Positions 8,501 through 17,022 of a stretch of 29,960 nt of DNA are shown here, piece after piece (position 1 is the stretch's first letter; each line of letters begins with the position of its first letter). A program made the translations under genes and the position numbers. The stretch spans positions 1 to 29,960 of IMG/VR virus record IMGVR_UViG_3300042561_000633; one strand, written 5' to 3'. This DNA comes from a virus. Under the pieces are notes generated by a model. It was given only the letters and a program-made list of their open reading frames with translations, was not told the origin of the DNA and ran no database searches.

Positions 8501-9960
8501 GCAACCCCTCCTTCTACTGGCATAAAAATAGTTGAATTACCAAAATGACCCGTTGGTAAACCTGCAAATGCACAAAACTGAGCGCAAATAAGGTTTATCA
8601 TGTACAGATTTTGGTCATATATGGTTGGCTCAAGAAGCGCTGCTGCTATATCTGCATCAGTTGTTGTGTAAGTAAAGTCACCATAAGAAGGAACCTGAAG
8701 AATTATGCCAGCACCGGAAACAAAACTAAAACTAGCATTCATTTTAGCTGTTGTATTCAATGCCGCAAACTCAATAAATCCAAAATAAAAATATTCTTCA
8801 GCAAAATATGATTGAATCCAATTAGTGTTAAAAGAAATGGAAGAGATAATATTTGGAGTCATGTTTATCTCGTTCAAATTGTAATCAACCTGAACATCAA
8901 GAATCTCATAATCCGCAGTCGGCTTGTTGTATCCTTCTCTAAAATTCACATAAGTCAATTGACTTGTTGGAAGATATTCCTGGCAATCAGCAACAACTGG
9001 AAGGCGATCGTAATTTTTTATTACATCTATTGCTGGAGATGTAGAAGCCCCACCATAATAATTTACGGTGTAATATGTATTGTCCGAAATAGTATCTTGA
9101 GTCTTGTCTAATTGAAGAAACACTCCAAATGGTGGTTCTGCTCCAAAGTTGTCCTTATCAAACTGCTGAACGGCTATATTGAACTTACGAATAATTTTAG
9201 GACCTGTAAAAAAACTGATGCGTATTCCGTTGTCGTTATTTAAAAACACCCAGTTTGTTCCTGAAATAAGTTCAGACTGCTCAGGCAAATCCAAATTGGA
9301 GTACATTGACCAAACACCAACCTCGTCGTTCTCGTAAATCGGCTGAATAATGAACTTGAATAGTTTGTTGCGGAGTTTGTTGTCTTGTCGTGTTGTATCA
9401 GTAAAGTAACTAACGCGAGGGGGGTCCATTGGCCACTTGATAGCATCAATGGTCTGCAAGGTTATTACCGTGTAGTCTCCGTCAAGCGCCTTCTGCAAGT
9501 TGATTTGATACGGGGGGTTGAACAAGCGGGTTCCGTCCGCTTCATACATCTGATTGTCCCACCGGCCGTCTGTCCATTTGAGGATGTCGTCAATCACATT
9601 GGCGTGAAAGATTGGCCACTCACGGCTAAAATTCAATACCGGGTCCGTAACAACAGGCGTATGCGTCTGCTCATCAATGTTGTAAACCCAAATCTGGTGA
9701 TTTAAGTCAGCCTTGAAAACAAAGTAAACGATTGAGTTCTGCTTTAACCACTGAGTGGCTCCGATAATTTGATCCTGAATCTCAATATCAGGATTTGGAA
9801 TCAACAAGGTTCCATCAGAAGTTTCTACCGCGTATGCATTGCCGGAGTTGTAACCCAATCGGCAATATGAGAAATCACGATAGTCCCCCTTGGGTACATT
9901 CTGGGGGGTGTCGTCGGTATTTATGCCGCCGCTAAAAACTATGCTATCGTTAAACTCCAT
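5548..9960 (-). CDS. Giant muzzle/stabilization-type tail protein, 1,470 aa
   Basis: This is the largest complete gene. The N-terminus (residues about 8-45: SGGINTDDTPQNVPKGDYRD) has the pattern found at the start of podovirus stabilization/muzzle proteins of crAss-like phages: a Gly-Gly, then Asp-rich and GDYR motifs. WTDGRW near residue 128, followed by PPYQIN, is another hallmark of that family. The bulk is beta-rich with many Tyr, Trp, Asn and Asp residues, as expected for a propeller-like tail nozzle. There is no signal peptide or coiled coil. The start ATG shares one base with the stop of the upstream 243-aa gene (TAATG), implying translational coupling. The protein would sit below the portal/ring stack and gate DNA exit. 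GC content is uneven along the gene. The family call is by motif only. Confidence 0.8.
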   Translation of the reverse strand: MEFNDSIVFSGGINTDDTPQNVPKGDYRDFSYCRLGYNSGNAYAVETSDGTLLIPNPDIEIQDQIIGATQWLKQNSIVYFVFKADLNHQIWVYNIDEQTHTPVVTDPVLNFSREWPIFHANVIDDILKWTDGRWDNQMYEADGTRLFNPPYQINLQKALDGDYTVITLQTIDAIKWPMDPPRVSYFTDTTRQDNKLRNKLFKFIIQPIYENDEVGVWSMYSNLDLPEQSELISGTNWVFLNNDNGIRISFFTGPKIIRKFNIAVQQFDKDNFGAEPPFGVFLQLDKTQDTISDNTYYTVNYYGGASTSPAIDVIKNYDRLPVVADCQEYLPTSQLTYVNFREGYNKPTADYEILDVQVDYNLNEINMTPNIISSISFNTNWIQSYFAEEYFYFGFIEFAALNTTAKMNASFSFVSGAGIILQVPSYGDFTYTTTDADIAAALLEPTIYDQNLYMINLICAQFCAFAGLPTGHFGNSTIFMPVEGGVAFQLPSRLVYWWTLAEGGPWRPLPSYISPGFALAGVYTSYISTTTNAAPSLKAGATHDFGIVYGDRAYRDSTVYTVDSMNLFVPWFYDIDRSGLSNQDNPFTINPKFEIDHIPPIWADRYWIVAKPATEVASFGQYTTNANDMPALAGTPYVSSIRLDTDNYNRYIIQLDQYYENQNIGAKIRHQIKVGDKIRFIRRRAVGAASSASSIPYLPYLELDVIGYNPSGGNDGRQTVFTNIFDTTMIDPDQASVQDQLFGQFIEIYTPRPSTDDTGSIFVSTWKDASEAIQIINPHTKDRAHGSPVAYYLLVGLRTSYYFYLSGNYAYLLSSVWNTSVYNLDGTSTQVSTIILEARYNPDTNITVLVLQDITPDANTAYVALNYDDQEVNNLNSVNPARFPLSYGDVYVRQRNYQTGLMSGDSVYYYYAEDPNYSDYWASDIHNTGRLRVEDQNAKMTHRQATAIHSDSFIVGTQINGLSSFSLSNDNIEDMNPLFGPVVRTYMSGREGKTLKCLQPRKENSIYIQFYPNEVGSDSTVRVSNRTFASWFDYKTLFGCSDSGANAILPDGTTIYFDNKAGVFVYSGGNGQTVVSEIDPDSGKDYKFRTKTKQLAASYNASSNPLVRTYVNETVGEVGFAFRFGGPFTGEAFGLFNPPLDNRESWIIRDAADYSYLFGQFMIIVHENGAVYSGVVDSISTAPIGPPATIFSLDTGGPAASEFNVPAYWYTTSNSTYEHVVFDYVNMRWRSTYDYNFQQFCNLGQTLVGWGVNNQMYLHNQYGNWDFHGQPFIQKVSFVSNENPLALKRYQDIHLISDEIFSIEASSEPNRSYPLGMKTSMPANIINTYEGYASVYYRKNLYDPRFFSTGTSTTSNYDPPTEPVDGWLVPGDQSLLNNQNITIIQTDGSIFSGRVTSAVYSIPDDETLIQLFNQGPGTIGITGFWYNSDRAILNGEDIRANALTHNLYFDPSLADQSSILFSVGIKGVLS

Positions 9961-10691
9961 TATCCTAAGTTAAGTTCTGATGCTTGTGCAATTGCGTCAA
10001 TCATCTCCGTTAAACGAGGCGCCTTAACCAATAGATTTGCGCTCCACTGAGCCGCCTCATACTGCATTTGTAATTCTTTGTATTTTGATTTGTCTTCACT
10101 ACCTCCTTTATGGAAACAGTATTCACTCATCAAGTACAATCGGAATGGCTCCGCGTAAGCTACGTCAATCAACGTGTTTTCATTTACCTCCGAACCATTT
10201 GAAAAGTATTCTATAATCAATTGACCATCAGGTATGTTATGGTCAAATATGATGTTGTTACCATCTATACGGTAATAGTTCTCGTTACGACCACCGCCTA
10301 TAGTATAATTTGGGTAATTGTAAAAATAACCAAAATAACCACTTGGGAAAAAACCATCTATAAGCGTCTGGTCAGTTTCATCTTCCTTACAGGAAAAAAA
10401 ACTTTCAGGATATGTCAATGAGGTGTCCGGGGTTAGAGTCCAAATACGGCGTCCCGCCTTCAATCCTATTTTAGATATTCTTATGGAATCGCCGGGCATC
10501 GTAAACACCCGCGCACCCATATCCAACTTAGCGTAAATGGTTTTGAGCGACACGTTGCCGTCAAGTGGAGACTTCTCGCTCAAGTAGTCGATAGCCACCT
10601 GGGTCATCCACGTCAGTTCACGTCCCGCAGGGTTCTTCCCTAAGCGATATAGGGCCGACGTGGCGATGTATTTTATGTTCTTGATGGTCAT
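9960..10691 (-). CDS. Connector/tail ring-type structural protein, 243 aa
   Basis: The 243-residue soluble protein opens with a helical segment (IKYIATSALYRLGKN) and ends with a helical segment (KYKELQMQYEAAQWSANLL). The aromatic beta-rich middle includes YFGYFYNYPNYTIGG. It overlaps the upstream gene by four bases (ATGA) and the downstream muzzle-type gene by one, so the connector genes and the muzzle gene are tightly coupled. Small proteins in this interval, between capsid and muzzle genes, are the ring or head-tail adaptor proteins of crAss-like phages. I infer that role from position and size. No catalytic motif is visible. A T7 gp11-like tubular function is an alternative. Confidence 0.75.
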   Translation of the reverse strand: MTIKNIKYIATSALYRLGKNPAGRELTWMTQVAIDYLSEKSPLDGNVSLKTIYAKLDMGARVFTMPGDSIRISKIGLKAGRRIWTLTPDTSLTYPESFFSCKEDETDQTLIDGFFPSGYFGYFYNYPNYTIGGGRNENYYRIDGNNIIFDHNIPDGQLIIEYFSNGSEVNENTLIDVAYAEPFRLYLMSEYCFHKGGSEDKSKYKELQMQYEAAQWSANLLVKAPRLTEMIDAIAQASELNLG

Positions 10692-11287
10692 TGTTTAGCC
10701 CCCGTGTTTTGAGCGTCAATTGAGTCGTTATTCAAGTCATCCTGGAACCCTTGGGTTGCAAGCACCTGCATGCACATTTGGAACAGCATCATCTCCCCCT
10801 TTCCTGTCTCGTCGCTTGGGATGATGAGGACATCGTCGTCTTCCATCTGATACACGTTGGGAACCATCGTCACTATCACGTCTCCCGTTGGTTTTTTGTT
10901 GAAACGCAGCTTGTCCTTAAAAAGGATTGCTGCCGAAGTGTTTCCACCACGCAGTACATTGAGCGCGGTTGATTCCGCCTTGGTCTGCACCGAGTATGCG
11001 TTAAATCCCGACGACTCGTCCTCCACGGTAAAGATTGCCATGGTCCCGGCGATGGGTTGAGGGTTCAAGGTCACATAATAGCCCTGGGCGTCAGTAGCCG
11101 GCGTGAACGTGTAAGGGACCGCCATGTCGCTTGCCTCATACGGGTCGCGTGACACGGTGTCGGCCAGGGCCAAGTTGATTACACGCGAGATAATGGAACG
11201 AGGGTACAGGCGTCGCAAGTCCTCTGGGGTGTCTCCCCCAGTCAACCTGTGCTGTATTAGTTCGATTGCTTGACGCTTGGTTATCAT
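10688..11287 (-). CDS. Connector/tail ring-type structural protein, 199 aa
   Basis: The 199-aa frame overlaps both neighbours by four bases (ATGA at each end). The N-terminal third is helical (MITKRQAIELIQHRL, then SIISRVINLALADTV). The middle is beta-rich, and the C-terminus has a second helix around MMLFQMCMQVLATQGF followed by an Asn/Asp-rich tail. This helix-beta-helix arrangement is common in head-completion and adaptor proteins. Its place in the run of three small genes between fiber and muzzle suggests a ring or adaptor protein docking on the portal. The exact position in the stack cannot be told from sequence alone. Confidence 0.75.
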   Translation of the reverse strand: MITKRQAIELIQHRLTGGDTPEDLRRLYPRSIISRVINLALADTVSRDPYEASDMAVPYTFTPATDAQGYYVTLNPQPIAGTMAIFTVEDESSGFNAYSVQTKAESTALNVLRGGNTSAAILFKDKLRFNKKPTGDVIVTMVPNVYQMEDDDVLIIPSDETGKGEMMLFQMCMQVLATQGFQDDLNNDSIDAQNTGAKQ

Positions 11288-12042
11288 ACTTTACTTGGCA
11301 TTTGAGTCTGAATGTTCCATTGGTTTTCGTTACCAATACCGATGTAAGTCTTAATCAAATCAGTTAAATGGTCCAGGCAGCTTTCGGGATATTCAAATTC
11401 AACACTCAAACTAAGAGATCCAGCTGCTTCCACTGTGTTATTTGTATGAACGGTCCCCGGAGGTAAATATACAGGAATTCCAAATGCGTCAATGTCGTAG
11501 TCAAACACAGGCTGAATAGGCTCTCGTATGTAAGTAAAGGTTATCCGTGGCATGTACGGATATATGAAGTACTTGTCATTTCGTGTAACAAGTATTGGAT
11601 CGTTTTCTTGTGGGTTGTCTACCGGGCTTGTGATCGAGTTACGCATCTTGGCGTCAAACTCGTGTTGGCTCACAAACTCCACGCTACGGTAGTTGGTCTC
11701 GTATGAACACTCCTTGTTCAGTATCTCAAGGAAACTTGCAGTCGCCTGATACCAAATGTCGGCAGGGATGTCCGCGTACCCACCGCGCTCTGGTCGCCCC
11801 GCCAAAACAGGAGTGAACGACATTGCGGGGTACTGGGGCGAGCCTAAGGTCTTGATGAAAGTCTGAAGGTCACTAGTAATCTCTCGGCTATCTTCAAAGT
11901 TGTCCACCAGCGTGTTTAAGTAACGCTGATTGACAATCTTAATCGCACGATTGAAGTCATCGGGCGTGATGTAGCCGCCCCTCAGGTCCTTTCCGGCTCT
12001 GAAGAGAAGCTCATCATATATTTGACCGAGGTTAGTAGTCAT
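11284..12042 (-). CDS. Head-tail connector-type structural protein, 252 aa
   Basis: The N-terminus MTTNLGQIYDELLFRAGKD, followed by YITPDDFNRAIKIVNQRYLN, resembles structural proteins that I recognise from many Bacteroidota podoviruses in this map position. A helical N-terminal domain (1-60) is followed by a mostly beta domain with Pro- and Tyr-rich stretches. The start ATG shares one base with the stop of the upstream fiber gene (TAATG), and the end overlaps the next gene by four. Inferred role: a portal-proximal adaptor or ring protein. There are no enzymatic motifs, signal or membrane segments. Confidence 0.75.
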   Translation of the reverse strand: MTTNLGQIYDELLFRAGKDLRGGYITPDDFNRAIKIVNQRYLNTLVDNFEDSREITSDLQTFIKTLGSPQYPAMSFTPVLAGRPERGGYADIPADIWYQATASFLEILNKECSYETNYRSVEFVSQHEFDAKMRNSITSPVDNPQENDPILVTRNDKYFIYPYMPRITFTYIREPIQPVFDYDIDAFGIPVYLPPGTVHTNNTVEAAGSLSLSVEFEYPESCLDHLTDLIKTYIGIGNENQWNIQTQMPSKV

Positions 12043-14567
12043 TATGGGTAAATTTCAATTTTGACAAACGCTCCATCAACCGCGTTTTGAGGAGTTTGAC
12101 TTGTACTGTAAACGTAAACATCTATTATTGTTGTAGATGTTATTAATGCAGCAGTTACAACTAATCCACCACTAGCTTGAAAGAAAAAAAGTGTTTTAGA
12201 CGCATTGAAAATAGCGCTTGACGCTGTAATTCTAAATTGCCCAACAGCTGGATTAGTCAATGTAAGTGTAGCACCTGTACTATTACCTGCCTGAACAAAA
12301 GAAGCCCCTGCCCCATCGCCAGATATTCTAGCGGCATAAACAGTTGGCCCGGCAGGTATAGAAGGAGCCTGCACTACATTACCCGAAGTGTCAACTCCGA
12401 GAAGGTATGCTGGGGCTGCGTCTGGGAAATTAGCTGCGTCGTATTTGTTGAAAGTAACCTGCCCTTCATTTGATATGGTCAACTTCACTGATTCAACCTC
12501 CCCCTTCGTGGTGCTTACCGTAAAGCTAGAGTCTCCGTTTGCGGCGTCAGTCCAATACCCCCTAATGGTAGACATATTGACCTGGGTGCTATTCCCTGTA
12601 ATATTTCCACTCAAAGCAATTGAGCTACCAAACCCTGCCGCTGCCGCTGCATTTCTTGCTTGAACAGTTAATGCGGGCGCCGAACTTGATGCTCCTTGAG
12701 ACTTGGTTATATCGGTTTGAGCCGTGCCTGTGGACAGGGTTAGGATAAAGTTGTTGTAACCAAGGGTTGTATTCGCGGCAAGGTTTAAAGGGAATTTGCC
12801 GTTCAACTGCGTCTGAATGTTTGACGTCACGTTGTTAAGGAAGCCAAACTCAGTGTTGCTAATCAACCCAGTGCCAATTTTCTGTGCGTCAACTCCCGAT
12901 GGAATATCTGAGGCAGAAAGAGTCGTGCCAGAAACTATAAGACCATTGGAATCATATGCCACCTTAGTAGACACACCGCCAGTAATCGGAGAGTTTGCAG
13001 TTAGCTTACCAGAGACATCACTCTGAAGCGTAATGATCTCACCTTGTATTGTTGTAATCTCTGCCTCTTGAGCTATTATGGCAGCCGAAGCGATATCAAG
13101 AGCGGGTCCAACAAAGGTGGGGCCTGGATACAACGCAGCACCGGCATAGGTAATGGTACTCGCATCAAACGCTGGTTGCGGAGCGTTAGGGTCATAATAA
13201 ACTTCCCAAACAGCTTCTCCAGGAGCATTATTTACGCAAACGTAAAGTATGCCCAATGTGCCAGGAAGCCCACTTATATCTTCCCAAAGCGCACCTACTT
13301 CTACTCCTGCGGTGGAATCATCGTCTTCCGTTGGCTCACCGTCAACAAGACGGAATTGAATTGCGTTGATGAGCGTGTCGATTGTAGAGGCAGCATTGTT
13401 GTTTACCCACTGGTATGTATCCGGGTCACAGCATCCGCACTCGCATCCAGAAGCGTCAAGCTGACCCTCGATAAGCGCAAGTGTTCTGCGGTAGTTTTCA
13501 ATGTCTCCACAAGAACGATAGTTTTGAGCCTGCGTGTAGTAGATCAACAAGTTATCTACAAACACTTGGTACTTAGATATTCGGTTACGCTGAAGTTCTG
13601 CGGCGTGAGCGTTGCGAAGGTTTTCGATGCAGGGAATAAGTCCGCAAAGAGATCCTGCACAACTAACCACGAACTCATGAACCCCGGAAGACACGTACTG
13701 AAGAATCAATCCGTCAGCCTGTAGCCTTTGAATCACTTGACTTAACGAAACACTAAAGGTCCCTGTAGCAAGCACGTTGTTGCTGTATGGGAGGGTATTC
13801 GTTATAATCTGAGAGTTGAAAGTCGGGGTTAGACTTGTCCATGCCGGGTAGTTGATCGTGGCATTTAGGCTTGTAATTGTCTGGCCGTCAAGAACGGTTG
13901 AGTTCGCTACCGCCCATGTGCCATTGGTTCCAACCTCGCAGTCATACGAGAAGGTTACCGCTGTTGCTGATTGAACACATCCTGAGTAGGTATATACCGC
14001 ATCGAGCTGTACATTAGTGATGTCAAACACCAAGAACTCCCACGCGGAAGGATTGGTGATGTTCGTGGTGTTTATTGTAAGCGTAGGGCTTGTAAACGAA
14101 GTAGAAACAACTTGAGCTGAATCAGCGCCATTGTCAACACTATTTCCAGCCTCTAAGAAATTAGCCAAATACTCATAACCCGTAAGTTCAAGGGTATTTG
14201 AAGTGGCTGCATCTATCTCCGTTTCAAATTCATTGACCAAACGAAGAGAGTAAGTGAACTCATACACGCCATTTGCTACGTTACCATTCGTGTCGAGTGT
14301 CAATGGAAAAGTGAAAAATGGGGTTTGACCTGGATTGTCAACACCCCATGTTTCTAAGTTTATCATTGGATTAGCTATTCCCAGATTGGGAACAATGATG
14401 TCTCCATTAAAAGTGATTTGACCTAACCCCTTTGCTAGTTGGCCTGAAAGGTCTATACCCAAAGCCGAATAATTGGTTGAGTCTGTTACGATACCTCTCG
14501 GCGCCAACGCTCCCGTTACCGGGTTGGTGTACGTTAAATCGAACGTAAGGGTTACGGTGCTAATCAT
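12042..14567 (-). CDS. Fiber/appendage-like virion protein with cysteine cluster, 841 aa
   Basis: The protein reads as a modular appendage. The N-terminal half (1-300) is beta-rich and Thr/Asn/Ser-rich. Residues 303-380 hold eight cysteines (303, 308, 313, 353, 375, 377, 379, 380), with a helical stretch between. Next come a short coiled-coil-like segment (AEITTIQGEIITLQSDV), the phage-fiber signature NTEFGFLNNVTSNIQTQLNG near 570-590, a low-complexity Ala/Gly/Ser/Thr shaft, and a compact beta-rich C-terminal tip from about 740. Such architecture fits a trimeric tail or head fiber that contacts the host surface. It starts 3 bases after the 307-aa gene and its stop overlaps the next start. Placing it between capsid and connector genes leaves open whether it sits on the head or the tail. 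An assembly role for the Cys segment is also possible. Confidence 0.75.
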   Translation of the reverse strand: MISTVTLTFDLTYTNPVTGALAPRGIVTDSTNYSALGIDLSGQLAKGLGQITFNGDIIVPNLGIANPMINLETWGVDNPGQTPFFTFPLTLDTNGNVANGVYEFTYSLRLVNEFETEIDAATSNTLELTGYEYLANFLEAGNSVDNGADSAQVVSTSFTSPTLTINTTNITNPSAWEFLVFDITNVQLDAVYTYSGCVQSATAVTFSYDCEVGTNGTWAVANSTVLDGQTITSLNATINYPAWTSLTPTFNSQIITNTLPYSNNVLATGTFSVSLSQVIQRLQADGLILQYVSSGVHEFVVSCAGSLCGLIPCIENLRNAHAAELQRNRISKYQVFVDNLLIYYTQAQNYRSCGDIENYRRTLALIEGQLDASGCECGCCDPDTYQWVNNNAASTIDTLINAIQFRLVDGEPTEDDDSTAGVEVGALWEDISGLPGTLGILYVCVNNAPGEAVWEVYYDPNAPQPAFDASTITYAGAALYPGPTFVGPALDIASAAIIAQEAEITTIQGEIITLQSDVSGKLTANSPITGGVSTKVAYDSNGLIVSGTTLSASDIPSGVDAQKIGTGLISNTEFGFLNNVTSNIQTQLNGKFPLNLAANTTLGYNNFILTLSTGTAQTDITKSQGASSSAPALTVQARNAAAAAGFGSSIALSGNITGNSTQVNMSTIRGYWTDAANGDSSFTVSTTKGEVESVKLTISNEGQVTFNKYDAANFPDAAPAYLLGVDTSGNVVQAPSIPAGPTVYAARISGDGAGASFVQAGNSTGATLTLTNPAVGQFRITASSAIFNASKTLFFFQASGGLVVTAALITSTTIIDVYVYSTSQTPQNAVDGAFVKIEIYP

Positions 14568-14570
14568 CTT

Positions 14571-15494
14571 TTATAGTTTTCTTAATTTACCTAATAATTC
14601 TTCATTCACTTTGAGGTGGTCAATCAACGCAAATGCAGCCTCGCTACCGGTCTGAGTTGATTCAAAGAATGGTGATTTCAACCACTTTGTACCATCGCCC
14701 CTACGGTCGCGAATATACCACATTCCGTCTTCATTTTTGATAAAATTCTCACTTATCAGTCGGTTAACTAACTCGTGGACAGACTCTGATGAAGTTTTAA
14801 CCTCAGTCTTTTTTGGACCAATCAGTTCAAATGCGTTATTGCGGAATGTTTCTGAACCATTCTTGATGGCATCAAACAAGCGAACGCGATTCTGCTCTTC
14901 GGTGTCCAATACTGTCAAACCAAGTCCCTGAACGGCCTTTTTAACCACATCGTATGGAGTATCGAAGTAAATCAATGACTCCAGATCTCGATCTTGGCGA
15001 GCCTTATCGATACGAACCTTAGCCTCAACATCTGGGCGGCTAAATTCATATGTAGGATTGTTGCGCTTCTCCAAACAACGAGTTCCGTCGATATTTGGGT
15101 ACAAGTAGTTCAAATAAAACAACAAATCTTTGTCACCGGGCTTCACTACCATTCCGTGAGTAACGGTAACCATGCCTGATTTGTCAAAATTCATTCGTCC
15201 CATGTTATTTACAACAGGAGCCGAAGTGTATTGGATGTAAATTCTGTCTCCGTTATCCGGATCAAGAATGTAGCCTCTTGCTCTGCGGGGAGTCCCCTTT
15301 GGCGGGTCTGTATGTGGGCGCGGAGTGGCATCGTGATTATTGGAAGCCACTTTGTATGCGACGACCATCTTTTCTTTTTTAGCCTTTACACTAATTGTTT
15401 TTCCCTTAAAAAACTCAGGGAAATCCTGTCTCATTTCTTCTTCGATCCAGTCTGGAATCGTTATCAAATTACCCGTTGCTATTTCGTAAAGCAT
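14571..15494 (-). CDS. Unknown late protein next to capsid gene, 307 aa
   Basis: This 307-residue soluble protein is not recognised. The start (MLYEIATGNLITIPDWIEEE) and a Lys-rich stretch lead into a Gly/Asp-rich central part (ILDPDNGDRIYIQY, PNIDGTRCLEKRNN). The C-terminal third is helical, and ESVHELVNRLISENFIK followed by a beta-turn-like MWYIRDRRGDG could form a small winged-helix-like fold. The gene begins after the terminator downstream of the capsid gene and is the first of the distal structural segment; no clear promoter is visible in the AT-rich 40 bases before it. A minor head protein or a decoration or maturation factor is conceivable, but nothing in the sequence decides it. Confidence 0.7.
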   Translation of the reverse strand: MLYEIATGNLITIPDWIEEEMRQDFPEFFKGKTISVKAKKEKMVVAYKVASNNHDATPRPHTDPPKGTPRRARGYILDPDNGDRIYIQYTSAPVVNNMGRMNFDKSGMVTVTHGMVVKPGDKDLLFYLNYLYPNIDGTRCLEKRNNPTYEFSRPDVEAKVRIDKARQDRDLESLIYFDTPYDVVKKAVQGLGLTVLDTEEQNRVRLFDAIKNGSETFRNNAFELIGPKKTEVKTSSESVHELVNRLISENFIKNEDGMWYIRDRRGDGTKWLKSPFFESTQTGSEAAFALIDHLKVNEELLGKLRKL

Positions 15495-15533
15495 ATCGTA
15501 TGTTTTATTTATTACTTATTTATTTCGTTTTTA

Positions 15534-15563
15534 AAACAAGGGGAGGTTGCCCTCCCCCGTTTT
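15534..15563 (-). terminator. Intrinsic terminator after the capsid gene
   Basis: A perfect 7-bp stem GGGGAGG/CCTCCCC (15540-15546 with 15551-15557) encloses a 4-base loop. Read on the minus strand it follows the capsid stop by about 20 bases and is followed by TTGTTTT. An A-rich flank on the other side could make it partly bidirectional. It probably lowers transcription into the distal structural genes relative to the capsid gene. Confidence 0.8.
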
Positions 15564-15577
15564 ATAGTATCTAAAGA

Positions 15578-17002
15578 TTACAAACCTACACCTACACCCA
15601 TCAAACCATATTTGTTGGCGTTGATGAATTTGTATCCGATTTCGGAAACAATGTGGATGCCAAGCTCCCAAGTTTCTGTCTTGTTAGCAGCGGCACGACC
15701 ACCAGTTTGCCACATATTCATGAAGGCTCCTGGCTTGTGACACATACGGATGTATTTACCCATGTTACCCAAACCATCGTCGATTCCTTGGCTTGAAAGT
15801 GGGAGGAATACAGCATAGCTCTTCCATACGTTATCAGTCTCGTCAAGACCAGCGCCAAACATCTGTGGGTTGTCGAATACACCCATACGAACCAATCCGA
15901 AGTTCTTGTTATTCACAACCAAGTTGTTGAAAGAATAAGTACGAGACATCAAATCAGCGTATGCGCCCTCACCCCAGAAGGTCTTTTGCATTTCAGCCTT
16001 ATTAATTTGCACGTTTTGGTTTGCAAAGTAATTGGTAGTAGTGCTTCCGCCACCCAAAGCTTCTTCAATCTCACGTGAAGTTTGACCAGTAGTCCAAACC
16101 ATGTAATTCTTGATGGATGCATCTTGAGTAGTCAAAGCAGCTTCCATGTCGTAGAACAAGTCAACTGTGATTCCACCTGCGCTGTCGATTGTTTGACCTT
16201 GAGAGTTGATGGTAGGAATCAAACCTGCTGTTGTTTGGAATGACTCCAAGTTAGTAGCGTTGTTTGAAGTAGTACCAGCCAAGAAGGTGTTTACAATTGA
16301 AACTTGGTGTTCGCGCTGCAAGTAGATTACGTCGCGTGAGTTAGAGTATGGGGTAGCAACACCATTCTCCAACTGAGAGTACCAAAGTTGATTGTAAAGC
16401 GCCTCAGAACTAGAAGTAGAATCGTGACGCATAGTCTGCAAGAAAGACGTGTAGAGAGTATCAAACACATACTTAGATGCCTGGCGAGTAGAGTTCTCAG
16501 GAACAGTTACACCCACATAGAAGAAGTAATCTCCAATTGCGATTGTGCCTGTAGCTGTTGAATCAAGTGGAACCAAATCAAATGCAAGAGCAGTTGTTTT
16601 GTTCTGTACTTGGAACAACTGACCAGTCAAAGCATGGCGATAGATATCGCGGTTTGCAGGCCAAGAGTACTGTGTTCCGTTTACCTCAGTAACGTAAGGA
16701 CCGGTAGGATCCAAAGTCACAGCTCTACCAGCAGCAACAATAGAACCACCAGTCAAAACCTGGAATGGAACTTCCATTCGGTTCATTTCGAACCAACGAA
16801 CAAGAGGCTGCTTGGCAATCTCACGATTACCAATAGCGTTCATGATGTGGTTCATAGCGTCCCAGTACTCATCACCGAAAGGCAAATAAGCTACTGAATC
16901 AAAATCTTCTTTAAGGGCATCCCACTGATTCTGGATGCCACCGTAGGTCATACCGTTCTGTACCGATAATGCACCTATATTACCATTAGCAACAAAACCC
17001 AT
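15578..17002 (-). CDS. Major capsid protein, 474 aa
   Basis: Position, size and composition identify this as the major capsid protein. It is directly downstream of portal and scaffold-position genes, is 474 aa long, and is followed by a strong terminator. The sequence is rich in Gly, Asn, Thr and Ala with evenly spread aromatic residues. An N-terminal arm (residues 1-30) precedes a helical segment (EYWDAMNHIMNAIGNREIA), and the C-terminus is typical of Bacteroidota phage HK97-fold capsids (KYIRMCHKPGAFMNMWQTGG, then IVSEIGYKFINANKYGLMGV). No internal protease or cleavage site is evident. The start is preceded by an A/T-rich spacer without Shine-Dalgarno, as usual for this host group. A GroES-like gene in the same operon may assist its folding. 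I am confident of the role but have not aligned it. Confidence 0.85.
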   Translation of the reverse strand: MGFVANGNIGALSVQNGMTYGGIQNQWDALKEDFDSVAYLPFGDEYWDAMNHIMNAIGNREIAKQPLVRWFEMNRMEVPFQVLTGGSIVAAGRAVTLDPTGPYVTEVNGTQYSWPANRDIYRHALTGQLFQVQNKTTALAFDLVPLDSTATGTIAIGDYFFYVGVTVPENSTRQASKYVFDTLYTSFLQTMRHDSTSSSEALYNQLWYSQLENGVATPYSNSRDVIYLQREHQVSIVNTFLAGTTSNNATNLESFQTTAGLIPTINSQGQTIDSAGGITVDLFYDMEAALTTQDASIKNYMVWTTGQTSREIEEALGGGSTTTNYFANQNVQINKAEMQKTFWGEGAYADLMSRTYSFNNLVVNNKNFGLVRMGVFDNPQMFGAGLDETDNVWKSYAVFLPLSSQGIDDGLGNMGKYIRMCHKPGAFMNMWQTGGRAAANKTETWELGIHIVSEIGYKFINANKYGLMGVGVGL

Positions 17003-17022
17003 TTTAGTAATTTTTTAAAAAG

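Noticed and set aside
13044-13724. 226-aa open frame on the plus strand
   Set aside because: It lies fully antisense to the fiber-like gene, has a non-biological-looking composition and no start context or promoter; the minus frame is clearly coding.
15411-15465. DFPEFF motif in the 307-aa protein as a third copy of the giant protein's FPEA tag
   Set aside because: Only four residues match and the flanks differ; it is too short to claim relationship.
15495-15530. Promoter before the 307-aa gene
   Set aside because: The spacer is AT-rich but holds no TAnnTTTG with a suitable TTG; I could not support a promoter.
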